Below are positions 1 to 7,277 of a stretch of DNA of 32,453 bases, piece by piece (within the stretch, counting starts at the first letter, position 1; every line of letters begins with the position of its first letter). A program made the position numbers and the translations under genes. This stretch comes from an uncultured Pseudomonadota bacterium (GTDB lineage Bacteria > Desulfobacterota > Desulfobulbia > Desulfobulbales > Desulfurivibrionaceae), in the NCBI GenBank assembly GCA_937868185.1, contig CALMMG010000131.1, positions 1 through 32,453 on the forward strand, given 5' to 3'. The notes below the pieces were generated by a model, which saw only the letters and a list, made by a program, of their open reading frames with translations, was not told the DNA's origin and made no database searches.

Positions 1-803
1 TCGCCGATCCAGAGCATGTGGGCCGAGCAATCGTACCAGTCGCCGTTTGTTGAGTCCTGGCGGGTCAGGGCCTGCTCGTAGCCCAGGAGTAAAGCTTCAT
101 GGGAGGTGTAGAAGCTGGCCTGGTTGAGCTGGGGGATATCGGTGGCGATGCCCACGATGCGCATGAAGTTGATGGCCTGGTCGATCTGGCGGGCCAGTTT
201 TTCATACTGTTGGCCCTGGGGCGAGTTTTTGACAAAGGCGTTGTTCCAGGAGTGCACCCGCTCCAGGGAGGCGTAGCCGCCCATGGTGAAGGCACGCAGG
301 ATGTTCATGGTGGCGCAGGCCAAGTGGTAGCCCTTGAGCATCCGCTGCGGGTCTGGCCGCCGGGCCTCGGGGGTGGGATCGATCCCGTTGACCATGTCGC
401 CGCGGTAGCTGGAGAGCTCCACGCCGTTTACCATTTCGGTGTCGGCGGAGCGGGGCTTGGCGTACTGCCCGGCCATGCGACCCACCTTGATCACTGGCTT
501 GCCGCCCGCGTAGCTCATGATCACCGCCATCTGGAGGATAACCTTGAGCAGCTCCCGAATGGAGGGGGCGGTGCACATGGAAAACTCCTCGGCGCAGTCG
601 CCGCCCTGGAGCAGAAAGGCATTGCCCTCGGCGGCCATGGCCAGCTGCTTCTTCAGGGTGCGGATCTCCCCGGCAAAGACCAGGGGGGGGAGCTTGGAGA
701 TGGTCTGCACCGTCTCGGCAAATTCGTTTTTATCCGGCCAGTTGGGCTGCTGCAGGGCGGTGAATTGCTGCCAGCTCGTTTTGCTCCAGGTGGGTTGTGT
801 CAT
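1..803 (-). CDS. Class II 3-deoxy-7-phosphoheptulonate (DAHP) synthase, C-terminal part missing
   Basis: This is the first enzyme of the shikimate pathway, condensing phosphoenolpyruvate and erythrose 4-phosphate into DAHP in the cytoplasm. The frame starts MTQPTWSKTSW and stays open to the window edge, giving 267 codons of a family usually near 450 residues. Class II (plant/mycobacterial type) hallmarks are visible: an LQGGDCAE motif with the metal-site cysteine, KVGRMAGQYAKPRS, NGVELSSYRGD, and HMLWIG at the edge. The start ATG is preceded by CGGAGAAAG at good spacing. It lies 35 bp downstream of the HsdR-N-like gene and may be cotranscribed with it. An 8-G run at 683-690 lies inside the frame, which stays intact. 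Class assignment is firm; the C-terminal part was not seen. Confidence 0.93.
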   Translation of the reverse strand, partial: MTQPTWSKTSWQQFTALQQPNWPDKNEFAETVQTISKLPPLVFAGEIRTLKKQLAMAAEGNAFLLQGGDCAEEFSMCTAPSIRELLKVILQMAVIMSYAGGKPVIKVGRMAGQYAKPRSADTEMVNGVELSSYRGDMVNGIDPTPEARRPDPQRMLKGYHLACATMNILRAFTMGGYASLERVHSWNNAFVKNSPQGQQYEKLARQIDQAINFMRIVGIATDIPQLNQASFYTSHEALLLGYEQALTRQDSTNGDWYDCSAHMLWIG

Positions 804-838
804 GGTGCTTTCTCCGTGTAATAACATCTGGCAAAATT

Positions 839-1414
839 TCAGCCTTCTTTCGCATTTGGCAGAGCGCAGGGGCCGCCGACGCAACAGGACTCCACGTCAA
901 AGGCATTTAAGATCCGGAGTTCCGGTTCCCGCCGTTCCGGCGGCACTGGGCTGAAGTCCAGGCCGGGCAGCATGGCGACAATCGCCTCCCTGGTGGGGAT
1001 GGCCTCAAGCCCGGTTGCCAGCACCTTGCCGGTTCTGGCGTTCAACAATTCGGCGTCCTCGCCGTTGGTCACCACCACCAGGGGGATCATTTGGCTCTCT
1101 TCCAAGACCCTGGCTGCGGCAATAGCCGGCCGTTCCCGGGTTACCAGCGAGCCGGGACCGTAGCGAAGCACCATGACCCGTTGGTCCGCGATGCTTACCA
1201 CGATATCGATCTTCGAGGCCACAAATTGGTGGGCGAACAGGGTTTCAATCCTGCGCCGCATGGTAAGCTCGCCTTTGGCAAACCCCCTTTCTTCCACCAG
1301 CAGTCGTGCCAATTTTTGGCGGTAGCGCTCGTCGTCGGTGTCCACCAGCGGTTCACCGGTGACAAAATCGACCAGACTCCCGTAGATCATGTGGTGCGAA
1401 GGGATGTCCGCCAT
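839..1414 (-). CDS. Type I restriction HsdR N-terminal domain-like protein (HSDR_N_2 type)
   Basis: A 191-residue protein resembling stand-alone proteins annotated as type I restriction enzyme R protein N-terminal domain. The core with KIDIVVSIADQRVMVLRYG followed by VVVTNGEDAELLNARTGKV matches the usual pattern, in which a PD-(D/E)XK-like strand pair is followed by a TNG-containing strand. The acidic residue and lysine expected on the second catalytic strand are not obvious (VLRYG instead of an ExK), so nuclease activity is doubtful. The C-terminus ends in a cysteine cluster, CCVGGPC, unusual for this family. There is no methylase or specificity subunit nearby, so this is not a restriction locus. 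It sits just upstream of DAHP synthase and downstream of a strong terminator. The family call is from memory of motifs; the function is unknown. Confidence 0.65.
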   Translation of the reverse strand: MADIPSHHMIYGSLVDFVTGEPLVDTDDERYRQKLARLLVEERGFAKGELTMRRRIETLFAHQFVASKIDIVVSIADQRVMVLRYGPGSLVTRERPAIAAARVLEESQMIPLVVVTNGEDAELLNARTGKVLATGLEAIPTREAIVAMLPGLDFSPVPPERREPELRILNAFDVESCCVGGPCALPNAKEG

Positions 1415-1432
1415 AATTTTCTACCCCACAAT

Positions 1433-1462
1433 AAAAAAAGAGGAGGCCGTAGCCTCCTCTTT
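1433..1462 (-). terminator. Rho-independent terminator after acsE
   Basis: A perfect 11-bp stem (AAAGAGGAGGC with GCCTCCTCTTT) around a 4-nt loop. On the minus strand it is followed by a run of seven T. It lies about 50 bp past the acsE stop codon and separates acsE from the downstream HsdR-N-like gene. Confidence 0.9.
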
Positions 1463-1513
1463 AAGCAAAGGCCGTCCCGAAATCGAGAAAGCAGCCTATA
1501 TAATACCGCTTTC

Positions 1514-2404
1514 TTACAGAGTCAGCCAGGACTCACTGAATACGTTCTGGCCGCTCAACACCTTATAGGTTTTATAATGTTCAATGGCGGTGCCGGTCAA
1601 GCCTGCGGGATCGGGATCGTTGCCGTCCATCATGTTGTGGACCATGTCCACCAGGCTCTGGCGCTCGCCCTTGCAGATGGCCATGAGCTCGGTGTCATAG
1701 GCGTTGACTATGGCGGTGGTGATCCCGTACTTCATCAGCATGATGAGGTAGGTGCGGTCTAGGTACTTGCGCAGATGCTCGGCCACGCCGTTGGAGACAT
1801 TGGACAGACCTACGGTGGAACCGGCGCCAGGGGCGATCTCCTGCAGCATGGACATAAACTCAAGACCGGAAGCGATCTGGTCGGCGCCCAGGGTGATGGG
1901 GGTACCGATCGGATCGAAGAGCATTTTTTCGTTGGGGATGCCTGCTTCGGCCAGGGCCATCATCAGGTCAACAGCCATGGCGCAGCGTTCGTTGGAGTCG
2001 CGGGGCATGCCTTCCGGACCCCAGAGCAGGGCGATAACATTGCAGCCAGCCTCAGCGGCAACGGGGATCAGCTTTTCCATCCGCTCGGGCTGGGCGGAGA
2101 TGGAGTTCATGATCGCGGCTTCGCGGTTTTTAACGACCTTGAATCCGGCGGCCATGGCATCGGTGTTGGTGGTGTCCAAGCAAAGGGGCACGGAGCTGGC
2201 CGCTTCCACGGTCTGTACAATCCAAGGCATCAGCTCGATCCCATCCTTGCGGGCCGGTCCGATGTTGAGATCCAGGTAGGAGGCGCCAGCTGCGGCCTCT
2301 TCCTTGGCCATCTCCTGAACCGGGCCAGGATTACGCTCTTTCATGGCGGTGCCGCTTCTTTTACCCATGATGTTGATGCTTTCCGCAATGGCTGCTACCT
2401 TCAT
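1514..2404 (-). CDS. acsE: Methyltetrahydrofolate:corrinoid/iron-sulfur protein methyltransferase AcsE
   Basis: AcsE moves the methyl group of 5-methyltetrahydrofolate onto the cobalamin of the corrinoid iron-sulfur protein, the step joining the methyl branch of the Wood-Ljungdahl pathway to acetyl-CoA synthase. The 296-residue sequence is a pterin-binding TIM barrel of the dihydropteroate synthase/methyltransferase type. Visible motifs are YLDLNIGPARKDG (residues 43-55), LCLDTTN with Asp77, MNSISAQPER with Asn100, LFDPIGTP with Asp164 and GLSNVSNG with Asn202, matching the folate-contacting residues of the family. It is about 30 residues longer than the Moorella enzyme. The start has a GGGAG site 6 nt upstream. 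It has its own promoter and terminator, so it looks monocistronic; the acetyl-CoA synthase subunits are not in the window. Confidence 0.93.
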   Translation of the reverse strand: MKVAAIAESINIMGKRSGTAMKERNPGPVQEMAKEEAAAGASYLDLNIGPARKDGIELMPWIVQTVEAASSVPLCLDTTNTDAMAAGFKVVKNREAAIMNSISAQPERMEKLIPVAAEAGCNVIALLWGPEGMPRDSNERCAMAVDLMMALAEAGIPNEKMLFDPIGTPITLGADQIASGLEFMSMLQEIAPGAGSTVGLSNVSNGVAEHLRKYLDRTYLIMLMKYGITTAIVNAYDTELMAICKGERQSLVDMVHNMMDGNDPDPAGLTGTAIEHYKTYKVLSGQNVFSESWLTL

Positions 2405-2499
2405 TGTTTTCTCCCGTGCTGTAGGTTCAATCTATATTTTACCGCTCCCGATGGAAACGGCGGTTTTCCCCGAGTGTTAAGAGGGCATGGTAACGTGGG

Positions 2500-2528
2500 A
2501 AAATAGCGTTTTACAAAAAGGATGTCAA
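2500..2528 (-). promoter_or_regulatory. Sigma70-type promoter of acsE
   Basis: On the minus strand, TTGACA, a 17-nt spacer, then TATTTT. The -35 is perfect and the -10 matches 4 of 6. Transcription would start near 2493, giving a leader of about 90 nt before acsE. No riboswitch fold was recognised in that leader. Confidence 0.6.
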
Positions 2529-2607
2529 CAGACAACAGGGCGAAGTGGTGTAAAAAATATCGTATTGGCGCGGAAATCGGTGGATATACCTAGGCACCTG
2601 GCCAGGT

Positions 2608-3438
2608 TCAATCTGGGTTTGCCACCTGCCGGAGTGCTTCAAAGATATCCATGGGCGAGGTGTTGTTGGCGGCGGCGATCTCCTTGATGCTCATGGTCTC
2701 GGTGGCCGTGAGCTTGCGGTCGGCAAGGGTATTGAGGACCATTTTGAGGTCGAGCTGGTATTCCCGGCAGATATCACCCAGGGGTCTCTTGCCGAAACCA
2801 CTTGGCGGACTGGAGGGAAAGGCCTTGACCTGTCCGGGTTGTTCCGGTGGCAGCATGGCTTGATAGACCCCCTTTGGGGTCAGGTTGTTCATCCGGGCGA
2901 TATTGGCAATGGACTGGCTTGGACTGTTGACGCGGATGTTCGCCGCGGCCAAGCGGCGCAGGCTGGCATCCAAATCCAGCGCCACCGTTTTGCTGAAGGT
3001 GGCGAGCGAGGAAAGTTCGGCATGGCCGTAGGGCGGCTCCCCATATTTTTGGGCACCGGCTTCCTTGATCTGTTCTCCGATTGTGATGATGGTGGAAAAC
3101 GGTGGCAGCTCCCAATAGGTCCCCAGGAGACAGAACAGGGTCAGGAAGAGAGCGACCGTGAAGTCCACCGTGAAAATCCTCAGTTCCGCACTCTTGTTTT
3201 TTAGATAGGCGACAATGGGGCTCCAGTTGTAGTAGAGATGCAGGCCGATGGCGATCAGGAAAAGAACGCCCAGATTCACGTGCAGGCTGCCCCACTGGGT
3301 TTTGCTCAAGCCCCACAACCGCCAATCCGACCAGTAGGCCACCCGCCCCTGGGGGACGATGTAGAGAATGACGCTGGTCAGCATCTCAAGGACAAAAGAG
3401 ACCAGGGCGGTAAGGGAGGTGATTTTGCGCATGTTCAT
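2608..3438 (-). CDS. DUF4405-type membrane protein with C-terminal helical repeats
   Basis: A 276-residue membrane protein starting MNMRKITSLTAL; the start is set by AGGAG 7 nt upstream, and a longer reading would run into the upstream hairpin. Three or four hydrophobic segments are seen: about residues 8-29, 53-72, 92-108 and a weak one near 113-121. His53 and His67 in the second segment resemble the histidines of small cytochrome b-like DUF4405 proteins, but haem binding is not shown. The soluble C-terminal half carries three or four similar short helical modules (about 150-170, 175-196, 219-241, 248-271), of the kind SIANIARMNNLTPKGVYQAM and SIKEIAAANNTSPMDIFEAL. The following gene is acsE, but that has its own promoter. 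Function unknown; a membrane redox or sensing role is a guess. Confidence 0.75.
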   Translation of the reverse strand: MNMRKITSLTALVSFVLEMLTSVILYIVPQGRVAYWSDWRLWGLSKTQWGSLHVNLGVLFLIAIGLHLYYNWSPIVAYLKNKSAELRIFTVDFTVALFLTLFCLLGTYWELPPFSTIITIGEQIKEAGAQKYGEPPYGHAELSSLATFSKTVALDLDASLRRLAAANIRVNSPSQSIANIARMNNLTPKGVYQAMLPPEQPGQVKAFPSSPPSGFGKRPLGDICREYQLDLKMVLNTLADRKLTATETMSIKEIAAANNTSPMDIFEALRQVANPD

Positions 3439-3468
3439 GGGGCGTCTCCTGAGGGTGCAGACAATAAA

Positions 3469-3503
3469 CCATGGCCAGACAACCTTAGGCTGCCTGGCCA
3501 TGG
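3469..3503 (-). terminator. Probable terminator hairpin after the Gly-rich protein gene
   Basis: A 10-bp perfect inverted repeat, CCATGGCCAG with CTGGCCATGG, around a 15-nt loop, followed on the minus strand by TTTATTG. It lies just downstream of the Gly/Met-rich gene and upstream of the DUF4405 start site. The T-tract is short, so it may act as an attenuator rather than a full stop. Confidence 0.5.
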
Positions 3504-3530
3504 TGGGTGGAAAAAGGTCTTGGGGCAGGA

Positions 3531-3938
3531 TTAACGCCGTCCGCCGCCCATGCCACCGCCCATGCCACCCCCCCGGCCCATGCCACCACCAGAGCCCATC
3601 CCGGAGCCACCGGAACCCATGCCGCTCCCTGTGCCGGAGGAGCCGGAACCCATACCTTTGCCCTGGCCATTTTTCTGGCCCGATCCGTCACGGGGGGCAT
3701 TATCTGGCTGACCCATGAATTTCTGTTTTTCTTCCTGGCTCATCTTCTGTACCCGGTTCTGCCATTCGTTCTGGAAGGCGTTCCGTTCTTCCAGCGTTGA
3801 CTGTTTCATGCTGCCGCGTTGTGCCGCCAACTCTTCGGTGGTCATGGCACTATAGTCGGTGGCCGCAAAGGCGAGGGTGGCGCTGAGCAGGGAGCCTGCC
3901 AGGATGGTGCTGATCCGTAATATCGTGCTTTTCTTCAT
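3531..3938 (-). CDS. Secreted Gly/Met-rich low-complexity protein, function unknown
   Basis: A 135-residue protein starting MKKSTILRISTILAG, preceded by GAGGAGG at reasonable spacing. Residues 1-26 form a signal peptide ending LAFAA. A charged helical segment follows (about 27-78), with DYSAMTTEELAAQRGSM then NEWQNRVQKMSQEEKQKF, a pattern resembling small periplasmic DUF1104-like proteins. The last 50 or so residues are a disordered tail made of Met-Gly-Ser/Gly/Arg units ending GGGRR. Methionine-rich tails of this sort occur in periplasmic metal-handling proteins, but no metal motif is seen here, so that is only a possibility. It stands alone, with a 425-bp intergenic region upstream holding a parS-like site. 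Confidence 0.75.
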   Translation of the reverse strand: MKKSTILRISTILAGSLLSATLAFAATDYSAMTTEELAAQRGSMKQSTLEERNAFQNEWQNRVQKMSQEEKQKFMGQPDNAPRDGSGQKNGQGKGMGSGSSGTGSGMGSGGSGMGSGGGMGRGGGMGGGMGGGRR

Positions 3939-4184
3939 GGGAACAATCCTCCTCTGGTTATAAAAAATGGGTAAACACAACTCTGTGCCGCCAGTATATC
4001 ACGAACCATGCCATTATTTTCGGCCATAGTGTTATCTCGCTGAATCAGCGCGTATAATTCCATGCCTGGCTTGCAGGGTCATTCTTGGTTCTTGGGGAAT
4101 CCTGAGTAAAATGTATTCAGGCGGACAATAGCATACGGATAATTTTTGCGCAGCGTGGCAGTTTGTCGCGGGGGGAGCTTTTGG

Positions 4185-4200
4185 GGTTTCACGTGAAACG
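4185..4200. promoter_or_regulatory. Candidate parS (ParB centromere) site
   Basis: The 16-mer GGTTTCACGTGAAACG contains the 14-bp perfect palindrome GTTTCACGTGAAAC. It matches the bacterial chromosomal parS consensus TGTTTCACGTGAAACA at 14 of 16 positions, with only the two outermost bases different. It is intergenic, as expected of many parS sites. Known parS sites cluster near the chromosome origin; parA and parB are not in this window. Confidence 0.75.
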
Positions 4201-4296
4201 TGAAAGAAATCAACAGGGGTTGGCTGGCTGGCCACAGGATGCCAAGGAGCCGTAATCCAACGCATGCCAAAGAATTGTGGGGAGCGATTGGAGGAA

Positions 4297-4351
4297 TCAA
4301 CAGAGTTTCAACAACCAATCAACAAAAAATAAACAGGTTTTCAACACCTCT
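4297..4351. repeat. Five helically phased TCAACA hexamers, 11 bp apart
   Basis: TCAACA occurs at 4297, 4308, 4319 and 4341, with the one-mismatch form TAAACA at 4330. That makes five hexamers at an exact 11-bp period, with unrelated 5-bp spacers. Another TCAACA lies at 4210, out of the array. On the other strand the unit reads TGTTGA. Such phasing puts sites on one face of the helix, as in PhoB/OmpR-type boxes or origin protein arrays. The last unit with its flank, TTTTCAACA, is two mismatches from a DnaA box. Confidence 0.6.
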
Positions 4352-4363
4352 TCCGGAGGCAAG

Positions 4364-5182
4364 TTAACCGGGCAATTGGGCGGGGCGCAGCCATTTTTTC
4401 AAAAGCAGCCGGGTGCAGTCGCCCACCAAGCGCGAGGTGTCGCTGGCAGAGGGTTTTGTCGTCATTGGGAAGGATTCCGGACCACTCTGGATTGCCACGG
4501 CCTCAGCCAGATAGTGGAGGTGCCAGCCCGCCTGGTGCGCCCTCAGGCAGTAATCGGCATCGGCGTAGTGCGCGGAAAAACCCTCGTCCAGCAGGCCGAT
4601 CTCCTCCATCACTTCCCGGCGGATTACCAGGCAGGTGTCCAGGAGCCATTGGGCCTCAAAGGAGTGCAGGTGGTCCTGTTCCAGAAGCAGGTGCTGCCTG
4701 AGGAGGTGAGGCGCGGCCGAGAGTAGCCGAGCCAGGGGGGTGTGCTGGCAGAGAATGGTGGCCAGCGAAGGGGCAGAGCGCACTGAGGGTTGGACCATGC
4801 CGTGGGTGTCAACGATTCGGGGTGCGGCCAGACCCGTCTCCGGGTTTTCATCGAGAAAGCGGATCAGGGTGGCGAGGCAGCCGGGCTGCGGACGGAGTCC
4901 TTCATCCCAGAAGGAGAGATAGCGGGACGCAGCCAGACGGCAGGCGTGGTTGCGGGCCTTGGCCGGCTGGTCGGCCCCGCTGTTTTCCAGAATGGTGATC
5001 TCCGGGAAAGCCCGTTCCAGCCGGGCAAGGGCGGGATGCTCCGGCTGGCTGGCCACCACGATGATCTCCAGGGCCACAGGGTCGGCATGGGCCAGGAGCG
5101 TGTCCAGAAAGGGGAAAAGCCCTTCGGGGTACCCAAGGTTGTGGATGAGGCAGACTGCCAGGTCGGGTTCAATCTCTTCCAT
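4364..5182 (-). CDS. Family 2 glycosyltransferase
   Basis: A 272-residue GT-A-fold glycosyltransferase that would move a sugar from a nucleotide donor to a cell-envelope glycan at the cytoplasmic face of the membrane. The start used is the ATG 2 bp after the acsV stop; longer readings overlap acsV. The N-terminal pattern DLAVCLIHN with LEIIVVASQ, then KARNHACRLA before FWDEG (residues 91-95, where GT2 enzymes carry the metal-binding DXD) is typical, as is LDEGFSAHYADADYCLR (198-214) late in the domain. It most resembles the rhamnosyltransferase-like group. There is no clear Shine-Dalgarno site, so it is probably translationally coupled to acsV. A link to C1 metabolism is not apparent. Donor and acceptor cannot be told. 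Confidence 0.85.
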   Translation of the reverse strand: MEEIEPDLAVCLIHNLGYPEGLFPFLDTLLAHADPVALEIIVVASQPEHPALARLERAFPEITILENSGADQPAKARNHACRLAASRYLSFWDEGLRPQPGCLATLIRFLDENPETGLAAPRIVDTHGMVQPSVRSAPSLATILCQHTPLARLLSAAPHLLRQHLLLEQDHLHSFEAQWLLDTCLVIRREVMEEIGLLDEGFSAHYADADYCLRAHQAGWHLHYLAEAVAIQSGPESFPMTTKPSASDTSRLVGDCTRLLLKKWLRPAQLPG

Positions 5183-5184
5183 GA

Positions 5185-7116
5185 TTACTGACGGGGCAGC
5201 TTGTCCCGCACCGTGGGAAAGAGGGCCATGTCGGTGTGGGGCAGAAAGAGTGAGGCCATGTAATGGTTCATGAACTGGGCGCTCTCCGAGAGCTCCAGAT
5301 TGGTCATCAGCGAGCTGACCATCATCCGTTCCCGGAAGCGGACATGGTCGGTGAGGCTGATCTGGCAACCGAGCATAGAGGCGTTGCCCAGATAGTAGAA
5401 TTTGTCGCGGTCGATGTCCGGCAGCAAGCCGATGCAGATCGCCTGTTCCAGGTCGATGTAGGCCCCGAAGTTTCCGGCCATGATCACCCGGTCCAGATCA
5501 CCGAAGGTCATGCCCACCGACTCCAGCAGGGTAACGTAGCCCGCGTACATGGCGCCTTTGGCCCGGGTCAGGTTGTCCAGGTCGACCTCGGTGATGGCGA
5601 TGTCCTCGCCCATGAGGGTGTCCTTCCCCCAGGCCAGCACATACTCATGGCCGTCTATCCCTTCCCGGATGCGGGGATGGTCGAGGCTGCGGTTGAACTT
5701 GCCCTGTTGATCGATGACTCCGGCCTCCAGCAGCTCGGCCACGATGGCGATGAGCCCGGAGCCGCAGATGCCGCAGGGCTTGATCCGGTCGATGGTAATG
5801 ATCATCGGCTCAAGGGTCTCGGGATGGATATGGAAGTTCTCGATGGCCCCGGCATTGGCCCGCATTCCGTGGCGGATGCCGCCCCCTTCGAAGGCCGGGC
5901 CAGCGGAGCAGGCGGCGCAGACCATCCACTCCTCGTTGCCCACCACGATCTCGCCGTTGGTGCCGATGTCGATGAACAGGGTGAGTTCGGGGCTTTTGTA
6001 CATTTGGCAGGCATGGACCCCGGAGATGATGTCCCCGCCCACGTAGCTCGCCACCGAGGGGTAGAGGAAGAGGCGCACCGAGGGGTGGGCGTGGATGCCT
6101 AGTGCTGCGGCGCGGGTCAAGGGGAAATGGCTGCAGGTCGGGACATAGGGCGACTCGCGTAGATACTTGGGGTTTAAGCCGAGGAGCAGGTGGCTCATGA
6201 TGGTGTTGCCCGCGGCCATTATGTAGCTGATGTTGCTGGGGCTGATCATCACCTTTTTGCACACCGTTTCGATCACCGAGTTGATGGTACGGACCACCTT
6301 TTCCTGGAGGCTCTTGAGGCCGCCGGGACGCTGGGAATAGATGATTCGGGAGATGACGTCTTCGCCGCAGCCGATCTGGTCGTTGTAAGCCGAGGCCTCG
6401 GCGATCACCTCGCCGGAATTGAGATCGATCAATACCCCGCACACCGTGGTGGTGCCGATGTCCACGGCCAACCCGTAGAGGTTGCCCGTGGTGTCGCCCG
6501 CTTCCAGGGCGATGATTCGGTCCGGCTCCTCGGCCCGCTTGCCGCGCAGCATGATCGCCGTTACCTGCCAGTTCGCCTCCCGAAGGAGGAAGGGTAGCTC
6601 CATCAACAGCTCCGGGTGGTCGTAGGTGGGCTCGGAGCAGTCGTGGCATTTTTTCTTGATGGCCCGCATCAACCGCTGCAGATCGGGGACATTGTCTTCC
6701 AGGGTAGGTGGTTCCAGGGTAAGGAAGCGCTTCTCCACCGGCGGGGCCACCTGCCAGGTGCCGATGAGATGGTCCAGCGAGCGGGCGGAGATGGAGCGGG
6801 TGGTTTTGGGCTTGGCCTTGAGGGCCTTGCCGTCTTTGCTGGTCGCGGCGGGGATGGAGACTACCAGATCCTGAATGATTGAAGACTGGCAGGCCAGACG
6901 GAAACCCTCGGCGTGTTCATCTCCCTTGAGTTGCATGGCCTTGTTGGCGGCAACTTCGCCCTGTTCGATTTTGACCTTGCACTTGCCGCAGACCCCGTCG
7001 CCGCCGCAGGAGGCCTGGATATAGACCCCGGCCTTGGCTGCCGCACTCAACAGGTTTTCGCCGGAATCCACCTCAATGGTGACGTTGTCGGGCAGGAAGG
7101 TTACTGTGTTTTTCAT
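5185..7116 (-). CDS. acsV: Corrinoid protein reductive activator AcsV (RACo-like, [2Fe-2S] ASKHA ATPase)
   Basis: AcsV reactivates the corrinoid iron-sulfur protein when its cobalt has oxidised to Co(II), using ATP and an electron from its own cluster. The 643-residue protein starts with a plant-type [2Fe-2S] ferredoxin domain with Cys37, Cys43, Cys46 and Cys76. A linker follows, then a middle domain and a C-terminal ASKHA ATPase (DUF4445 type) beginning near residue 215 with GLAVDIGTTTVCGVLIDL. Further motifs include IDIGTNGEIVVGN, SAGPAFEGGGIRHGMRANAG and CGICGSGLIA. The start has GGAGAG 9 nt upstream. Length and architecture match AcsV/RACo. It is unlinked to acsE by about 2.8 kb and leads a two-gene unit with the glycosyltransferase. 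Confidence 0.92.
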   Translation of the reverse strand: MKNTVTFLPDNVTIEVDSGENLLSAAAKAGVYIQASCGGDGVCGKCKVKIEQGEVAANKAMQLKGDEHAEGFRLACQSSIIQDLVVSIPAATSKDGKALKAKPKTTRSISARSLDHLIGTWQVAPPVEKRFLTLEPPTLEDNVPDLQRLMRAIKKKCHDCSEPTYDHPELLMELPFLLREANWQVTAIMLRGKRAEEPDRIIALEAGDTTGNLYGLAVDIGTTTVCGVLIDLNSGEVIAEASAYNDQIGCGEDVISRIIYSQRPGGLKSLQEKVVRTINSVIETVCKKVMISPSNISYIMAAGNTIMSHLLLGLNPKYLRESPYVPTCSHFPLTRAAALGIHAHPSVRLFLYPSVASYVGGDIISGVHACQMYKSPELTLFIDIGTNGEIVVGNEEWMVCAACSAGPAFEGGGIRHGMRANAGAIENFHIHPETLEPMIITIDRIKPCGICGSGLIAIVAELLEAGVIDQQGKFNRSLDHPRIREGIDGHEYVLAWGKDTLMGEDIAITEVDLDNLTRAKGAMYAGYVTLLESVGMTFGDLDRVIMAGNFGAYIDLEQAICIGLLPDIDRDKFYYLGNASMLGCQISLTDHVRFRERMMVSSLMTNLELSESAQFMNHYMASLFLPHTDMALFPTVRDKLPRQ

Positions 7117-7167
7117 GGATTTCCGCTCTCCGGGGAAGTGTTGGCAATGGTCTGGATTATTGCCACA

Positions 7168-7195
7168 AAGATAGCAGGAAGGCGAGGCTTGTCAA
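7168..7195 (-). promoter_or_regulatory. Sigma70-type promoter of acsV
   Basis: On the minus strand, TTGACA, a 16-nt spacer, then TATCTT (4 of 6). Transcription would start near 7161, giving a leader of about 45 nt. The acsE promoter also has a perfect TTGACA, suggesting constitutive housekeeping expression of both genes. Confidence 0.5.
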
Positions 7196-7277
7196 GCATC
7201 CTTTCCGGGGAAGAGGTGACTGTGGTGCGATGAGCGCTTTGCAGCTCTTTGCTTCAAGAGGGAGAGGGTGGGCGAGG

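Larger units (their letters stand above)
3939..4363. other. 425-bp intergenic region with parS-like site and phased repeats
   Basis: There is no credible gene here. Two overlapping short minus-strand frames run through it, but both read through the ParB-site palindrome and show no family features. The region holds the upstream region of the Gly-rich gene, a near-consensus parS at 4185-4200 and an 11-bp phased hexamer array at 4297-4351. The glycosyltransferase upstream on the minus strand ends at its right border. Confidence 0.6.

Noticed and set aside
683-690. G8 run in the DAHP synthase gene as a phase-variation site
   Set aside because: It encodes part of a well-conserved housekeeping enzyme with an intact frame; there is no reason to expect switching.
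839-1414. Restriction-modification or defence island
   Set aside because: Only a lone HsdR-N-like domain is present, with no methylase, specificity subunit, transposase or other defence genes.
4032-4318. Two overlapping minus-strand frames of 77 and 79 codons in the intergenic region
   Set aside because: Both read through the parS palindrome (giving the typical HVSRET or FHVK strings), have no ribosome site and no family features.
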